Under the pieces are notes generated by a model, which saw nothing but the letters and a program-made list of their open reading frames with translations, did no database searches and was not told the origin of the DNA. This document shows positions 1-11,273 of a stretch of 64,000 nucleotides of DNA, in pieces. Numbering within the stretch: position 1 is the first letter of the stretch; each line of letters starts with the position of its first letter. A program made the position numbers and the translations under genes. The stretch spans positions 85,575,644 to 85,639,643 of the forward strand of contig NC_035445.2 of the NCBI RefSeq assembly GCF_002127325.2. Reading direction: 5' to 3'. Source of the stretch: Helianthus annuus. Its lineage: Eukaryota > Streptophyta > Magnoliopsida > Asterales > Asteraceae.

Positions 1-105
1 CGTGTTTACATGATACATGTCTTGATGTGCTGCTAAGCTTTAGTAAGTAGTAGACGTGTGAGGTGAGATCCGATTATGATGTGATGAGTCCTGTGACGAT
101 GTCTA
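1..105. other. Leader or upstream part of element A, no recognised feature
   Basis: Short stretch before the first recognisable gag residues of element A. I see no LTR end, primer-binding site or promoter in it; the element's 5' LTR must lie to the left of the window. Confidence 0.3.
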
Positions 106-1031
106 TTGCAGACAATGTCATCTGGATCCTGTCACCTACTTACTCGCCAAGAAAAGAGGGACAAACATCTTGCTGCTATCATCGCCAAACAAGTAGCAAA
201 AGCTGTCAGCGATGTCTATGAGAACGTCAGCAAGTCATCTGAGGAGTCGAGAACTGAAGCTCCCAAAGATGCTGCCAAGACTGTTTTCAGCTTCAAACAG
301 TTCAAGACATGCGGACCAAAGGAATTTACCGGAGAAGATGGCCCAACAGCTATGTTTCAATGGTTAGATTCCGTCGAAGTCACTCTTCGCCAAAGCGGCT
401 GTCCAGAAAATCTCCGTACCCTAAACGCAACCGGCGTCTTCCAGTCCCGCGCTCTAGACTGGTGGACGGCCGAACGAAACAAACGCGGGAATGATGCAGC
501 TTATGAGCTGACTTAGGAAGAGCTGAAAGCCATTATGATGGACGAATTCTGCCCTCCCCATGAACGCCAAAAGCTGGAGGACGAGTTTTGGAACATTAAG
601 CAGAAGGATGGAGACAACACTGCCCTGACTGCTCGCTTTAAGCAGCTCAGCATTATCTGTCCTGATCAAGTCAAGACGCCAGACATGGCCATCAAGAAGT
701 ACATTCGGGCTCTACCCGACTGTGTTGCCGATTTTGTTCACGCCGCGAAGACTTCATCAATTGAATAGACTTACTTGCTTGCCGTCGAGATCAACGACAA
801 GCGAGTAAAAGCTGGTTTTTGGGATAATCCCTCGTAGTCTCTGCATCAAGCCACCACCGCACCGACCGCCGACACCGCCACTGCTCAACCATCAAAGTCA
901 TCACGCCGCAAGAAGAAGAAGAACAACAACAGCAGTTCCAGCAACAAGAACTGTGCTGTCACTACCACTGCTGCTCCTCTGCAAGCCGTACCGGCTCAGC
1001 AGCAGTCTCATCATCGACCAGCACCAGTTAC
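106..1031 (+). pseudogene. gag: Element A gag, N-terminal part (Ty3/gypsy), broken
   Basis: Capsid-like part of a Ty3/gypsy Gag polyprotein, the retrotransposon structural protein that packages its RNA. The Retrotrans_gag pattern is visible: 'FTGEDGPTAMFQWLDSVE', then 'ALDWWTAE', then 'FCPPHERQKLEDEFW'. From 106 the frame is open to a TAG at 514-516, where relatives normally have a Trp (LTWEE), resumes in the same frame to a TAG at 766-768, and meets a further TAG near 835. Downstream to 1031 there is a Lys/Asn/Gln-rich linker. The gene is then split by solo LTR C; zinc-knuckle sequence resumes at 3460. Several stops make it non-functional. The start at 106 is the first Met in frame, but the true start may be upstream of the window. 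Confidence 0.85.
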
Positions 1032-3454
1032 TGTAACACCCCGAAATTTAAAAAGCTTTATATTAATTTTATATAAAGTACAAAATAAACGAGAATGAGC
1101 TAACTAGGAAATAAATAACCCAGTTAGTTGAATTGTGTTGTTTAAAAGCATGAATGAACTTGAATTGCCCAAGATATAAACTAAATAAGAGTGGAGGGGC
1201 CTATGTTGTTAAAAAATGAAACTTAAATTCATAAAACAAAATTAAAAACAAACCAAACACCCTCAAAAGAGGTGTCTGGTCGATCAAAGAAGCAGGGGGC
1301 GACAAGGGTTCTTCGCCAAACCCTAATCCTCACAAAATCTACAAATTGAGGGCTTAAATCAAGTCAAAATCGAAATCTAAACATAGATTCGTGATCACCT
1401 AGTCAAAGGGATCATAAGGTATGCCAAATTAAGTTGTTTTGATTCAACCCAAATTCCTTGCATGTGATAGAAATCGAATGTTGAGCTTGATTATGTGTTG
1501 TAGACATGAAATTGAAAGTGATATGAGGTTTAGGGACAAACCCTAGATGATTTCTTGTTAAAACCTTGCATGATGATTGTGGGTTTAATATTACCATTGT
1601 AAGTGATTAATATGTTAGTAGAAACTTGATAAACACTAGAATTATGATTCTTGTTCTAGTATAATCTGAGTTTTAGTAAGTAATCTTTGCAATATAAATG
1701 TTAAATTTGTATAAATTGCATGATTGAAGTGGAATTAGATGAGAAATTCAAGTCGTGAACTTGGTTTTATTTATATGAAAATCCAACCCGCTAAGTGTTT
1801 GTTGAAATGCCTAAGTGGGGACTAATATATTAGAAATCGGATAAAAACGCATAATTGACTAGTGTGGCAAGTTGTGTGTTATTAACTACAAAAGGGTTCT
1901 AAATTGAAGTTGAATTGAACTCTTTAGGAAAAGAATCCGGATCGTCTAGCGGACAAGCCGGAGGAGGAGATATACGTTTGAAGGGTGTTCTCTAAAGGTA
2001 CGTAACTTTCGGTTTCGTTACAATATGCATAAATAATAGTCTTAGAAAAGTTGATGAGATTGTAGTGTCAAATGTGAGTTTGGTATGTCATAGAAGTGAC
2101 GAAGTTCACTCGACAAACCAAACGGGTCAAAAAGTTAGTTAGATATGTTGGTTGACAATATGGTTAATTAGTCATTTTGAAATATAAATGAAGTGATATA
2201 GCTCACTAGATAAAGAAACGGGTTAGAATAATTGTGTAAGAAGTTTGGTATGTTGATGAAATGGTGAATTCCATTAGACAACCAAACGGGTTAAATAACG
2301 GTCGAAATGTTAGAGTTCGAAGTGACTTAAACGTCACTAATTAAATCTGAATGATAAGAGCGTAAATCATGGAATGGATGCGATACGCATGAGGTTGACA
2401 AGCCCGGGAATGGGTAATTATGGTTAGAAACCAATGTTGATAAATTATGCAAGTATGTAACTTGACCCGTTACATTAAATGGATTGTTGTTAAATTATGC
2501 ATACTCACAATTTAGAATAGAAATTGTGTTGATTGTAGTGACCATGATTGTTACTTGAATTAATAGAATTAAATTGATAAGGAACCGTTTGGTAGTCATC
2601 ACATTGGAGGATTTTCCACAAGATGAGCCAACGGGTCGAATAATGGTGTAAATTGTAGTATTGGTGTCTAATTAGTTAGCAATGGTGACATCAATCACAA
2701 GAGCATTAAACCATGGAATTGGTAAGGAAATGCGAGTGATGCTAAGCCCCGGATGTTGGGTGAAAACGCCTCAAGATTGCTATTGTATGGTAGAAAAGTT
2801 GTGTAAATATAGTGGGTCGAATATCTAAATAGAGATTTTAGTGACTAAGCCCGTAAACCAGATTTTCGGGATAATAATTGAGGTAGGCACGTCGGTAATT
2901 TAAATACGGGCGTGTAGGAAAAAGAATTACTAAAAACGGACTTACGGATTATAAGTTATGGCGATTTTAAGTTGGGATTTGAATAAACATTGAGCTGGGA
3001 ATGTGCAGCAACAGTTTAAGCAACATGTTGTGAAAAAAGGGGGCTAGGCGTCACGCGAAGCCCCTAGGCGTCACGCGACGCCCCCTAGTTCTGGAAAATT
3101 TTGTTTTTTTGACCCATGGAACTTGTTATATTCATTCTAACATTATCAAAACTGACATCTGATGTGGTTTTGACCTTAGGTGACATTGGGGATCTTTCGG
3201 ATGGCGGTCAAGCAAGTTTTGAAGAACCGAACACACTTTAGAAGCTTCCGCGTTATCTAACTTTAATAGACAATGTTTTGGAATGTAAACAATTTGCTAA
3301 ACAACTTATGAATGTTTTGAATTAGTCGTTAGTTGACTAATGCTTTGCTATTTATGAACCTTATCTAAGGAACTTATGTTATAATTTAGTCATCTTTTAT
3401 ACAAAATTGTATGAATTATTATTAAATTCAAGTAGTAATTAGTCGAGTGTTACA
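1032..3454 (+). mobile_element. Solo LTR C (Ty3/gypsy-type, 2.4 kb)
   Basis: Begins TGTAACACCCCG and ends GTGTTACA, and is flanked by the 5-bp direct repeat GTTAC (1027-1031 and 3455-3459), which splits element A gag cleanly. There is no internal coding region and no second LTR, so it is a solo LTR left by LTR-LTR recombination. It contains a hairpin at 1252-1280, a telo-box (1318-1326) and, near its 3' end, a GC-rich short repeat block (about 3048-3091, GGCGTCACGCGA units). Its 3' part resembles that of solo LTR E (for example the 'GTAGGAAAAAGAAT' stretch in both), so the two belong to related families. Confidence 0.88.
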
Positions 3455-3459
3455 GTTAC

Positions 3460-4162
3460 TCATGCACTGCCAGCAAAGCGTGCATACACAGGTCCCCACC
3501 CGCTCTGCCCGACATGCTCATATCATTATCCGGTGGCGCCTGTCGTTTCTACGCTCATTGCAATCTGTACGGTCATTTCACTGCCAACTGTCGCTATGGT
3601 CCCCGTAACATCACAGCTCCTGCCACTGCTCATCAAGCTCTACTCCCAACCCCGCAAGGCTAACACGCGACTCAGGCACCCGCGATCAATGCTCGAGTCT
3701 GCTTTACATGTGGTGATCCTAACCACTTCGCGAACATGTGCCCGAACAGGGTTGTGAAGCAAGAGCCCCAACAGCAGCAGCCTCAGCAGCAGCAACAAGC
3801 AGCACGCGCCAGAACCTTCAACATCAATGCTCGTCAAGCCCAGGCTGACAACAACGTGGTTAATGGTATGTTCCTTGTGAATGGTATTTATGCATCGTGT
3901 TTGTTTGATACTGGAGCCGATAACTGCTTTGTGTCGTTTGAATTCGAGAAGCTCCTTAGTCGTAAGCGTTCTTATCTGCCCTCGTCATTCGAAGTTGAAG
4001 TCGCTACTGGAAGAACTGTCGCTGTTAACTCTGTTCTTCGTGATTGTACCCTCGAGCTCAACAATCACATCTTCCCAATCGACCTCATTTCGATGCAACT
4101 CAGAAGTTTTGACGTCATAGTAGGCATGGACTTTCTTCGTGAAAACCATGCTGAAGTTGTGT
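3460..4162 (+). pseudogene. gag-pro: Element A gag zinc knuckles and protease (first copy), truncated
   Basis: Continuation of element A after solo LTR C. In the frame of 3541 there is a damaged first CCHC knuckle (first Cys position reads Tyr, TAC) and an intact second knuckle around 3709-3750 (C-F-T-C-G-D-P-N-H-F-A-N-M-C). A TAA at 3661-3663 lies between them. From 3736 the frame is open through a Gln-rich linker and an aspartic protease with the DTGAD motif near 3910. The protease stops being colinear at 4163, where a B-family LTR end (TGTCACACCCC) begins; the last 32 residues of the open frame are LTR sequence. The segment 3781-4162 is repeated at 14829-15210. Confidence 0.85.
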
Positions 4163-4361
4163 GCTGTCACACCCCAAATTTCCACGTGTCACCGGTGGGC
4201 CTGGTGGGGGAGTATCGTGACGTAGTTGATATCATCATAGTCAAACAACACAATTTATAATGCACAGCGGAAGCAAAAAGATAGATTTATTTCAACCAAA
4301 CGAACTGTAATATCCAAGTATCACAACGTACCTTAAATAGATCCACAGGCGGATCAAAATA
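4163..4361 (-). mobile_element. B-family LTR fragment, left part
   Basis: Starts TGTCACACCCC and matches the left end of element B at 30075 (CACGTGTC, CACCGGTGGGCC, ATTATCGTGACGTAGTTG and so on, allowing substitutions). On the minus strand this is the 3' end of a B-type LTR. It is cut at 4361 by insertion of the LARD and continues at 13579. Confidence 0.8.
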
Positions 4362-7300
4362 TGTAACGACTCACACAAAAATATCCTAGAACGCTCCGTA
4401 AGTGGAAACCCGAACCCCTGAAACCCTAACGTACATGAGAAATCAAGAAATCAAGAATTTAGAGTTTCAGGCGGGCCGCGTAAAGGTTAAGCATAACCTT
4501 ACGCGGGCCGCGTCAACTTAAATTATTCCGGATGAGCATAAAGGCTTCATGCGGGCCGCGTAAAGAATAGACGGAAGGTCACGCGGGCCGCGACAGCTTA
4601 TGGGTATCCGGATATGCATGAAGGCCACGTGTCGTCACACGTGCCGCAACCACCGGTGACTCATCAACCTCCGATCTGATCTACATATCCACGCGGGCCG
4701 CGTAAGGTTTGGCCGAAGGATCACGCGGGCCGCGAGCCGCTCTGTTTCCAGCCTATATATAGCAGCCGATAGTTTAATTTCATTTCGCTCAATTCTTTTC
4801 TTTCTATTAGCTTCTATTATAAGAAGATGCGTGGATGGCTAGTTCGATTACGGAGAAGTAAATAATCAATGATTATGCGGCTGTACCTAATTACCCAGGA
4901 CAATGACACTAGCTAACAAACTGAGAGAGTCAAATAGATAGATGAATTACTTGCTAAAGGAAAGGAAAGAAGTGGAATCAGACTCAGTTTCAGTAGCCGT
5001 ATTTGATGATGTTGATGTTTCAAAGTCACTTCAGTAATTTAGCATTGAAGATAAGGACAGAAGAAGATAGGTAGTTTTCCGCCCTAACTAAAATATCTAA
5101 CATCTAAATCTTAATAGGATGCAGCTCGTCCCGATCTGTCTCCGGTCGTAACTAAGATAGATCTATTAATCTCCAAGAAGTCCTAAAGCAGAAGTCATCT
5201 ATTGAGGACAGGACTAGGCAGACGGAGGTCTAGGAGCTTGAATAGCTTACTGAATTAGCTCAGTAAGGCCTATAGCTTCTCTTGAGTCTATAGGAGTTCA
5301 GTCGGGAAGATCAGGGCAGATATGCCCCGGAAAGCAAGAAATCCCTAAATCCAGTCATTTGGAAATCTGATTTAGGGTAAAAGGCTGGTTTAGCTCAACA
5401 ATTGATAGATTGCTTTATATTGTCCGCTTCGTTCTATTTGCCGCTAAAAGCATTCTGTCTTGATGGTTTTAAAAACCTAAAAAGATGGCTGTTATCACCT
5501 GCTGACGAAGTGGTGAGGTTTGCAGAGAAAGAGAATACACTAAAGATCCCCTAGCTTTTAAAAGCAGAAATTCTCACAGGCCTTTATTTCGAAGTTTCAG
5601 ATTCGATTTCAAGGCAGCTTTTCTTTAGTCCTCAGGATATGATTCTTATGATTCTTTAGTATGTTACCAGGGGCTGAGCTCAATAGCAACTTACTCAAAG
5701 ACAAAGACTTAGACTTTAGCTCGGGATTATACCTTCTAAATCCCGAAACTCTGTCCGTTATTAGGGTACTAACTCTAATCACTGGTACGATACTTTATCC
5801 GATCGATTGAAACTATCCGATGGATGTTTAAGTGCTGCTCAAACTCAGGTTATACTTTGTCATTCGTCGTGAATTCGATGGATGTTTACGTATCGCACTT
5901 TGTCATTCATTGTGAGGGTTTTTATCTCGTGATTATCGTTAAAGTTGAATTGAGTTAATACACTAATACGAGTTCCATTGTATCTAGAAATTAGGACTCG
6001 TAAGCAGAGAATTGCTAGAATACTTAATAGCTAAGTAAACTTAATAATTAAATAAACTTAGCAGTTAAGTTAGCTGAGTAGATTAATTAATCTGTTAATT
6101 AAGTTAAGTATTATTAATTAATCAGTTAATCAAGATTAATTAAGTTAATCAAGATTAATTAAGTTAATCAAAATTAATTAAGCTAAGCAAGATTAATTAA
6201 GCTAAGCAAGATTAATTAAGCTAAGTAAGTTAATTAGTTAAATGGTTAAATGGATAAGTTACTTAATAGTTAAGGAAACTTAATAGTTAAGGAAACTTAA
6301 TAGTTAAGGAAACTTAATAGTTAAGGAAACTTCCTAGCTAAGGAATGAATCTACCTTACCTATAAATAGGAAGCTTAGGATTCATTTTCCTTTGTTCATT
6401 TCTTCTATTCTTCTTTCTATACGTTGGTGTTCTAACCAATAATCACCAAAGCGATGTTCTGTCCGACCGATTCATGAACCATCTAACGAATGCCAAAGTG
6501 TTATACTTTGTGAATTTCGTTAAACGGAATCCAAAGTACTATACTTTGTGAGTTCATTAAATGGATACCCAAGTACTGTCTGAATAAGACTATACTTTGT
6601 GAAATTCGTTAAGGTTCGAATCTCGTGACTACCGTTAGGTTTGATTTGGGTTTTACACAAATACGTATTCCATTCTGTTAAACTATATGTTTAACTACCA
6701 AAATACTCCCAACTATACGCTTACAATCAAAATGGATGCTTAATCATCAGAAGATCCAAAATAATAAAGTATATGCTTAACTATCAGAAGGAGTAGAATC
6801 AAGAAGCTTATTAAATCAATACTGCATGCTTATACTGTGAGTCATTCTCTTTTTATCAACTATTTTACAATACTCCAAAGTATTTTTCAAAAGTTATAAT
6901 TACAGTGATTAAGTTTATGTAAGCACCAAATTACAGCCGGTATGTGGGGTATTGTGCACATTACTATTTTTATCACTTTAGGTGGGCGAGCCTAAAATTT
7001 GTGATACTCGTCACTATTGGGGCGACGGGATCCAATAGTGGTATGACCACAGTCACAGATACGGTCGAGTGACAAATACCTATTCTTGATAATTGGTTGA
7101 TAAAAACATTGTAATCTCCCTTAATACTGTAAATTATAACAACGTGTCATTTTATTTAAAATAATTGATTCACTCAGTATTTCCCGTTGACAAAACCTTT
7201 TTAAAACGCGTTTCAGGTAATTACAGTAGATTGGAGTAAGAAATGGATACGGCACTGAAAGACTTCAAGAAGTGGCTTATTTTATTAAATCAAATTAAGA

Positions 7301-7528
7301 AATATTGTTTTATGTAATCAAATTTATCTTTATTAAAGCTACCTTTGCAAAACAAATTTTTATTCCATCTATTTAATAAATAAAATCCGGTGTTTCTAAA
7401 CTCTGATATTTTTCCTAACTCACGGTCCTGATAAAATTCCCGCTGCAATGTTTTTCAAAATAATCACCGGTACCACTGGACTGCTCACGGCACCCGATTC
7501 CGTCCAGGGTGGGTCGGGGGTCGTGACA
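4362..7528 (+). repeat. LARD 5' LTR (3167 bp)
   Basis: Contains a telo-box (4421-4429), six copies of GCGGGCCGCG between 4471 and 4734, a TATATATA at about 4755, an AT-rich array of GATTAATTAAG units (about 6115-6240), four tandem copies of a TTAATAGTTAAGGAAAC unit (about 6264-6330) and a good TATA box TATAAATA at 6361-6368. It carries a segment at about 4820-5722 that the 3' LTR lacks. Confidence 0.9.
6361..6368 (+). promoter_or_regulatory. Probable TATA box of the LARD LTR
   Basis: TATAAATA in a C/T-flanked context, followed about 30 bp later by pyrimidine-rich sequence (TTCATTTCTTCTATTCTTC) suited to a transcription start. The same element recurs in the 3' LTR at 12406-12413. Confidence 0.55.
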
Positions 7529-7535
7529 GTAAAGG

Positions 7536-7547
7536 TGGTATCAGAGC
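7536..7547 (+). other. LARD primer-binding site (tRNA-iMet)
   Basis: TGGTATCAGAGC, complementary to the 3' end of plant initiator-methionine tRNA, 7 bases after the 5' LTR end. Confidence 0.88.
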
Positions 7548-10500
7548 CACTGCTTTAAGCCGATAAGTGTTGTGATAAATACTTAAGCTTAAATAAAAGA
7601 GTTAGGAAATTGCTATTTACTGGTAGCATTTAGACTTGAACTTAAGAAAAGATGCCTTAGTATAAGCTAAGCCACTTGTTTAAGTAATTAGGTGTTGTAA
7701 TAATACCTAAGTTTAAATGGAGAATTAAGAACTTAATATTATCTGGTAACACTCAGGATAATATTTAGACTTGAACTTAAGAATTTTGCCTTAATATAAG
7801 CTTCGAGATAAGCTAAATACTTGTGTAAATAAAGTGTGATGGGTTTTGGTATAACTAGAACATTGCAAGTATAATAAATAAGCAATAAACACTTGACCAC
7901 TGTTATTTCTTATTTTGTTCTAAAATATGATCTGTCAGGTAAATACTAATTTCCTGATTCTTTGTTAAAAGTCATAATGCACTTTCCAAATCATAATTAA
8001 GAAAGATCTATTTATGGGAAAATCTAAAATTTTCTCCGGCAAGACGGGGTATGGTGTAGCAGACTCTCCAGATTGTCCGGATATAACAGAGTTACCTCTC
8101 CGGCGAGAACCGGGTAAGATGGGGTATATATAAAATGTCAAACAAGTGACAAGATTTCCCTAAATAGTATTATGACCTGATATCTGACTTGTTTTTGGAA
8201 ATACGAATCTGTTAAATACATTGACCTTACTAAGGGTATGCATATTACAACATGTGAAATATATGATTATATAGATATGTATATCTATAAGGAATTCCAA
8301 AAGTCAAATAAGAATAAAACACAAGCATATGTGTCAATAATAAATCTAGATTTCTTTATCAGAAATATCTTGCATATATCTTTAATTCTGATGTCAAACA
8401 TTATTTCGTTTGATCATCTATCTCGTAATTCGTGTGACAATATAAACATTGGAAACCCATTAAGTTGGGACACAATCAAAAGTATAAGAATTTCCAATGC
8501 GTTACCATAAATTATTACCGCAAGTAAGAAATATGTAAAGTTGTGCTAGTGCACAAGAAAACACATGAAACTTAAATTATACGACCACAGACGTCAAAGT
8601 ATATCACACACGACTTTCGAGGCAAGACCTTTGGAAAAGATGATTGGGCACGACGACACCAATACTAATTCCGTCAGTGGAAAAACTACTACTCAAAAAG
8701 CGGCACTCTGCCACATGATCCTACAAACGATCTGAATATCGCTGAGGTACGTTGGGACAAGATTTCACAACAATCGGTGCATAGTCTAATCGAATTCTTG
8801 ACGCTGCAAAAGAAGTCACATACTTTTACAATCCCTCTATTTCATCTTACTCGACATTCCATGATAATGTCACTTAACAATAGTTATCACGCGAAATTCC
8901 AGATAAAGTTCTTATATTTCTGACCTTTGTGAATAGACTTTGGCCTTGCTACTTCCCCTAATGGTCATCATACCATGAGGATTTCTTTCATAGTAACAAT
9001 TATTGATCTATTTCATTTCTTGGCAAATCCACACGTTACACATGCACTCTTTGTTGCGCATGTGGTTCGTTTGAGTTATGAAGACCATAGGAGGACTTCA
9101 TTTAAATTTGTTATTTCATCCAAACTCAAATATCATTTCATTATGCTTGATCTTTGCATTGTAAACCTCATTTTTGCAAAACGATAACTCTTTGATATCT
9201 AATCGATGAATTTCTTGAAAAACTCGATTTTCTTTTGAATGATATACATGGTTTTGTTGTAACCATGTCAGAACTTTCTTGGACTCGTTGTGTTTACACC
9301 AAGTTCAATTGCTTGAACTTGCTCGCATTACGTATTCAATTCAAGTTCCCATATGATGGATTGCAGCCATCATATTCAAAATAATTCCAACAAGCACTTC
9401 ATTTGTTTTGAACCATAACATGCTTGTTTGGTCTTCGTCTTCATTGAATCATTTGCTTGATCACAATCACCTTGTGGTGATGTTTCCACAAAATTGAAGC
9501 TTGCGCTAATCTCGTTGCTCAATCCATGCTTCGGATTTAATTATTTATTGTGTATTGATATTAAATTCGTTTGTTCGATCTATGTATTATCAAGTCTTAA
9601 TGCAATTATGTGTTAAGAAAATGGTACCCCAGTTCGTGTTAAATATTCCGGTGTACCTCTTAACGATTCTTTCACCATCGAGCGAACATTTCATGATATT
9701 CATTTCCTTTCCTCTTCGCTCAAAAAAATATTGTTTATTCGTTCCATTTTCAGTTGTAGATCCTATGAAAATTATTCGAAATAAATATTCAGATTTACTT
9801 TGTGAACCCTTCGCTTAAATTCAAAACACGGTGATACTTGTTTGATCACTTCTATTATTGCCTTGTTTCAATCACTACGACACCTTGTGGTGTTGGTATG
9901 AACTTGCAAATTGTGCTAAATTACTATCAGTCGTTTCATGCAGAACTATTTATACTTTTCGTTTGTACACATTATATACGGATTTAATTTGTACTAAATC
10001 CGCTTTGTTAGTTTATCCTATAAAAAGCAATCTTAACACGATCGTGTGCTAAGATAATGATACACAAATTCTTGTCATATTTCAATGTATCTCTTAATGA
10101 TTTTTACATCATCAATCGAGCATTTCGTAATCCTTATTGCTTTATCATCTTTGATTGAAAAATATTATTCAATTGATTCATCTTCAATCAAAAAAATCCT
10201 ATTATATAATTTGAATCAAACATTCGGATTTACTTCGTTGAACTTTCATTTGATTTCATGAACTCATTCAGTCACTGCTATTATTTCAATCATTACGACA
10301 CCTTGTGGCGTCGGTATAGACTTGTAGCTTGAGCTAATCTATATATACCTTTCGCTTGACTTATCCTTGAAAGCGGTCTTAATACAACTATGTGTTAAGA
10401 CAATGATACACTAAACTTTGTTGTATATCGGTGTATCCTTGCAATTCAATAAATGTTAACACATTGATTTTTCTTATATCATAATTTGATAGTTGACAAA

Positions 10501-11260
10501 TTATTTTCATACTTCTATTTCATTCGAGCTTGTTAATTCTGAGTCATCCTCAGTTGACAATCAAAGTAAGTTCCCTCTTGACAATGACTTCCATTGTTTC
10601 TAAAGTCATTTACAACTTGTAAACATTCACATTCATTTGATCATATATCTTTTTACCTTAAACCAAATCACCTTGGAAACTATATCCTTTCATCTCATTC
10701 ATTTGAACATCTCATCTTTTGAAATATCCAGATTCATTTCCTTGAAACTCTTAGTTAATTTTGAAAAGGGTGAATTTATTCAGTCACCATAATTATTGAA
10801 TTCTTTCAAATATTTATAACACTTTGCAGTATTCATATAAATTTGTAGCCTGTGCTAATAATAAACCCTATTCATACGTCATCCGTTTGATTCGTCATTT
10901 TAAAAGTCTTGATACAGTGATGTATTCCGACCATGATACACTAATTCTATTGTATTGTCCAGTGTATCCTTACCATTTAAGTAAGCGATATTGATTTTCG
11001 GTTTGATCATTGACAAATCATTTTTCATACTTCCATTCACAAAATAGAGATTTATCAATTCAGAATCTCCCTCAATTGATCAAAATAAGTTCTTTTCTGA
11101 CATTGCATCCTATTATTTCTACAAGTCATTTCTTTCAAGATTCATGCCTATCAAATATCTTTTGATTCCATCAGATGATATATTATCTTTACTAATTAAA
11201 AGAAGTAACGTAAACCCAAGAAGATACCATAGTCCAAATCTCGAGGACGAGATTTAAAAT
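7548..11260 (+). other. LARD internal region, non-coding, with diverged tandem repeats
   Basis: No gag, protease, RT, RNase H or integrase motif is visible in any frame. From about 9440 to 11130 the sequence repeats itself loosely with a period of 400-525 bp. One landmark (an ACACCTTGTGGTG-like core, then CTTG...GTGCTAAT) occurs near 9461, 9880, 10298 and, more diverged, 10810. A second landmark (TATGTGTTAAGA...GATACAC...GTGTATC) occurs near 9605, 10045, 10390 and 10915. Confidence 0.6.
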
Positions 11261-11273
11261 AAGGTGGGGAAGA
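11261..11273 (+). other. LARD polypurine tract
   Basis: AAGGTGGGGAAGA directly before the 3' LTR; plus-strand primer site of the element. Confidence 0.8.

Noticed and set aside
8238..10052. Several 60-90-codon ORFs in the LARD interior as hidden genes
   Set aside because: No domain, low complexity, AT-rich composition, and no conserved order across the internal repeats.
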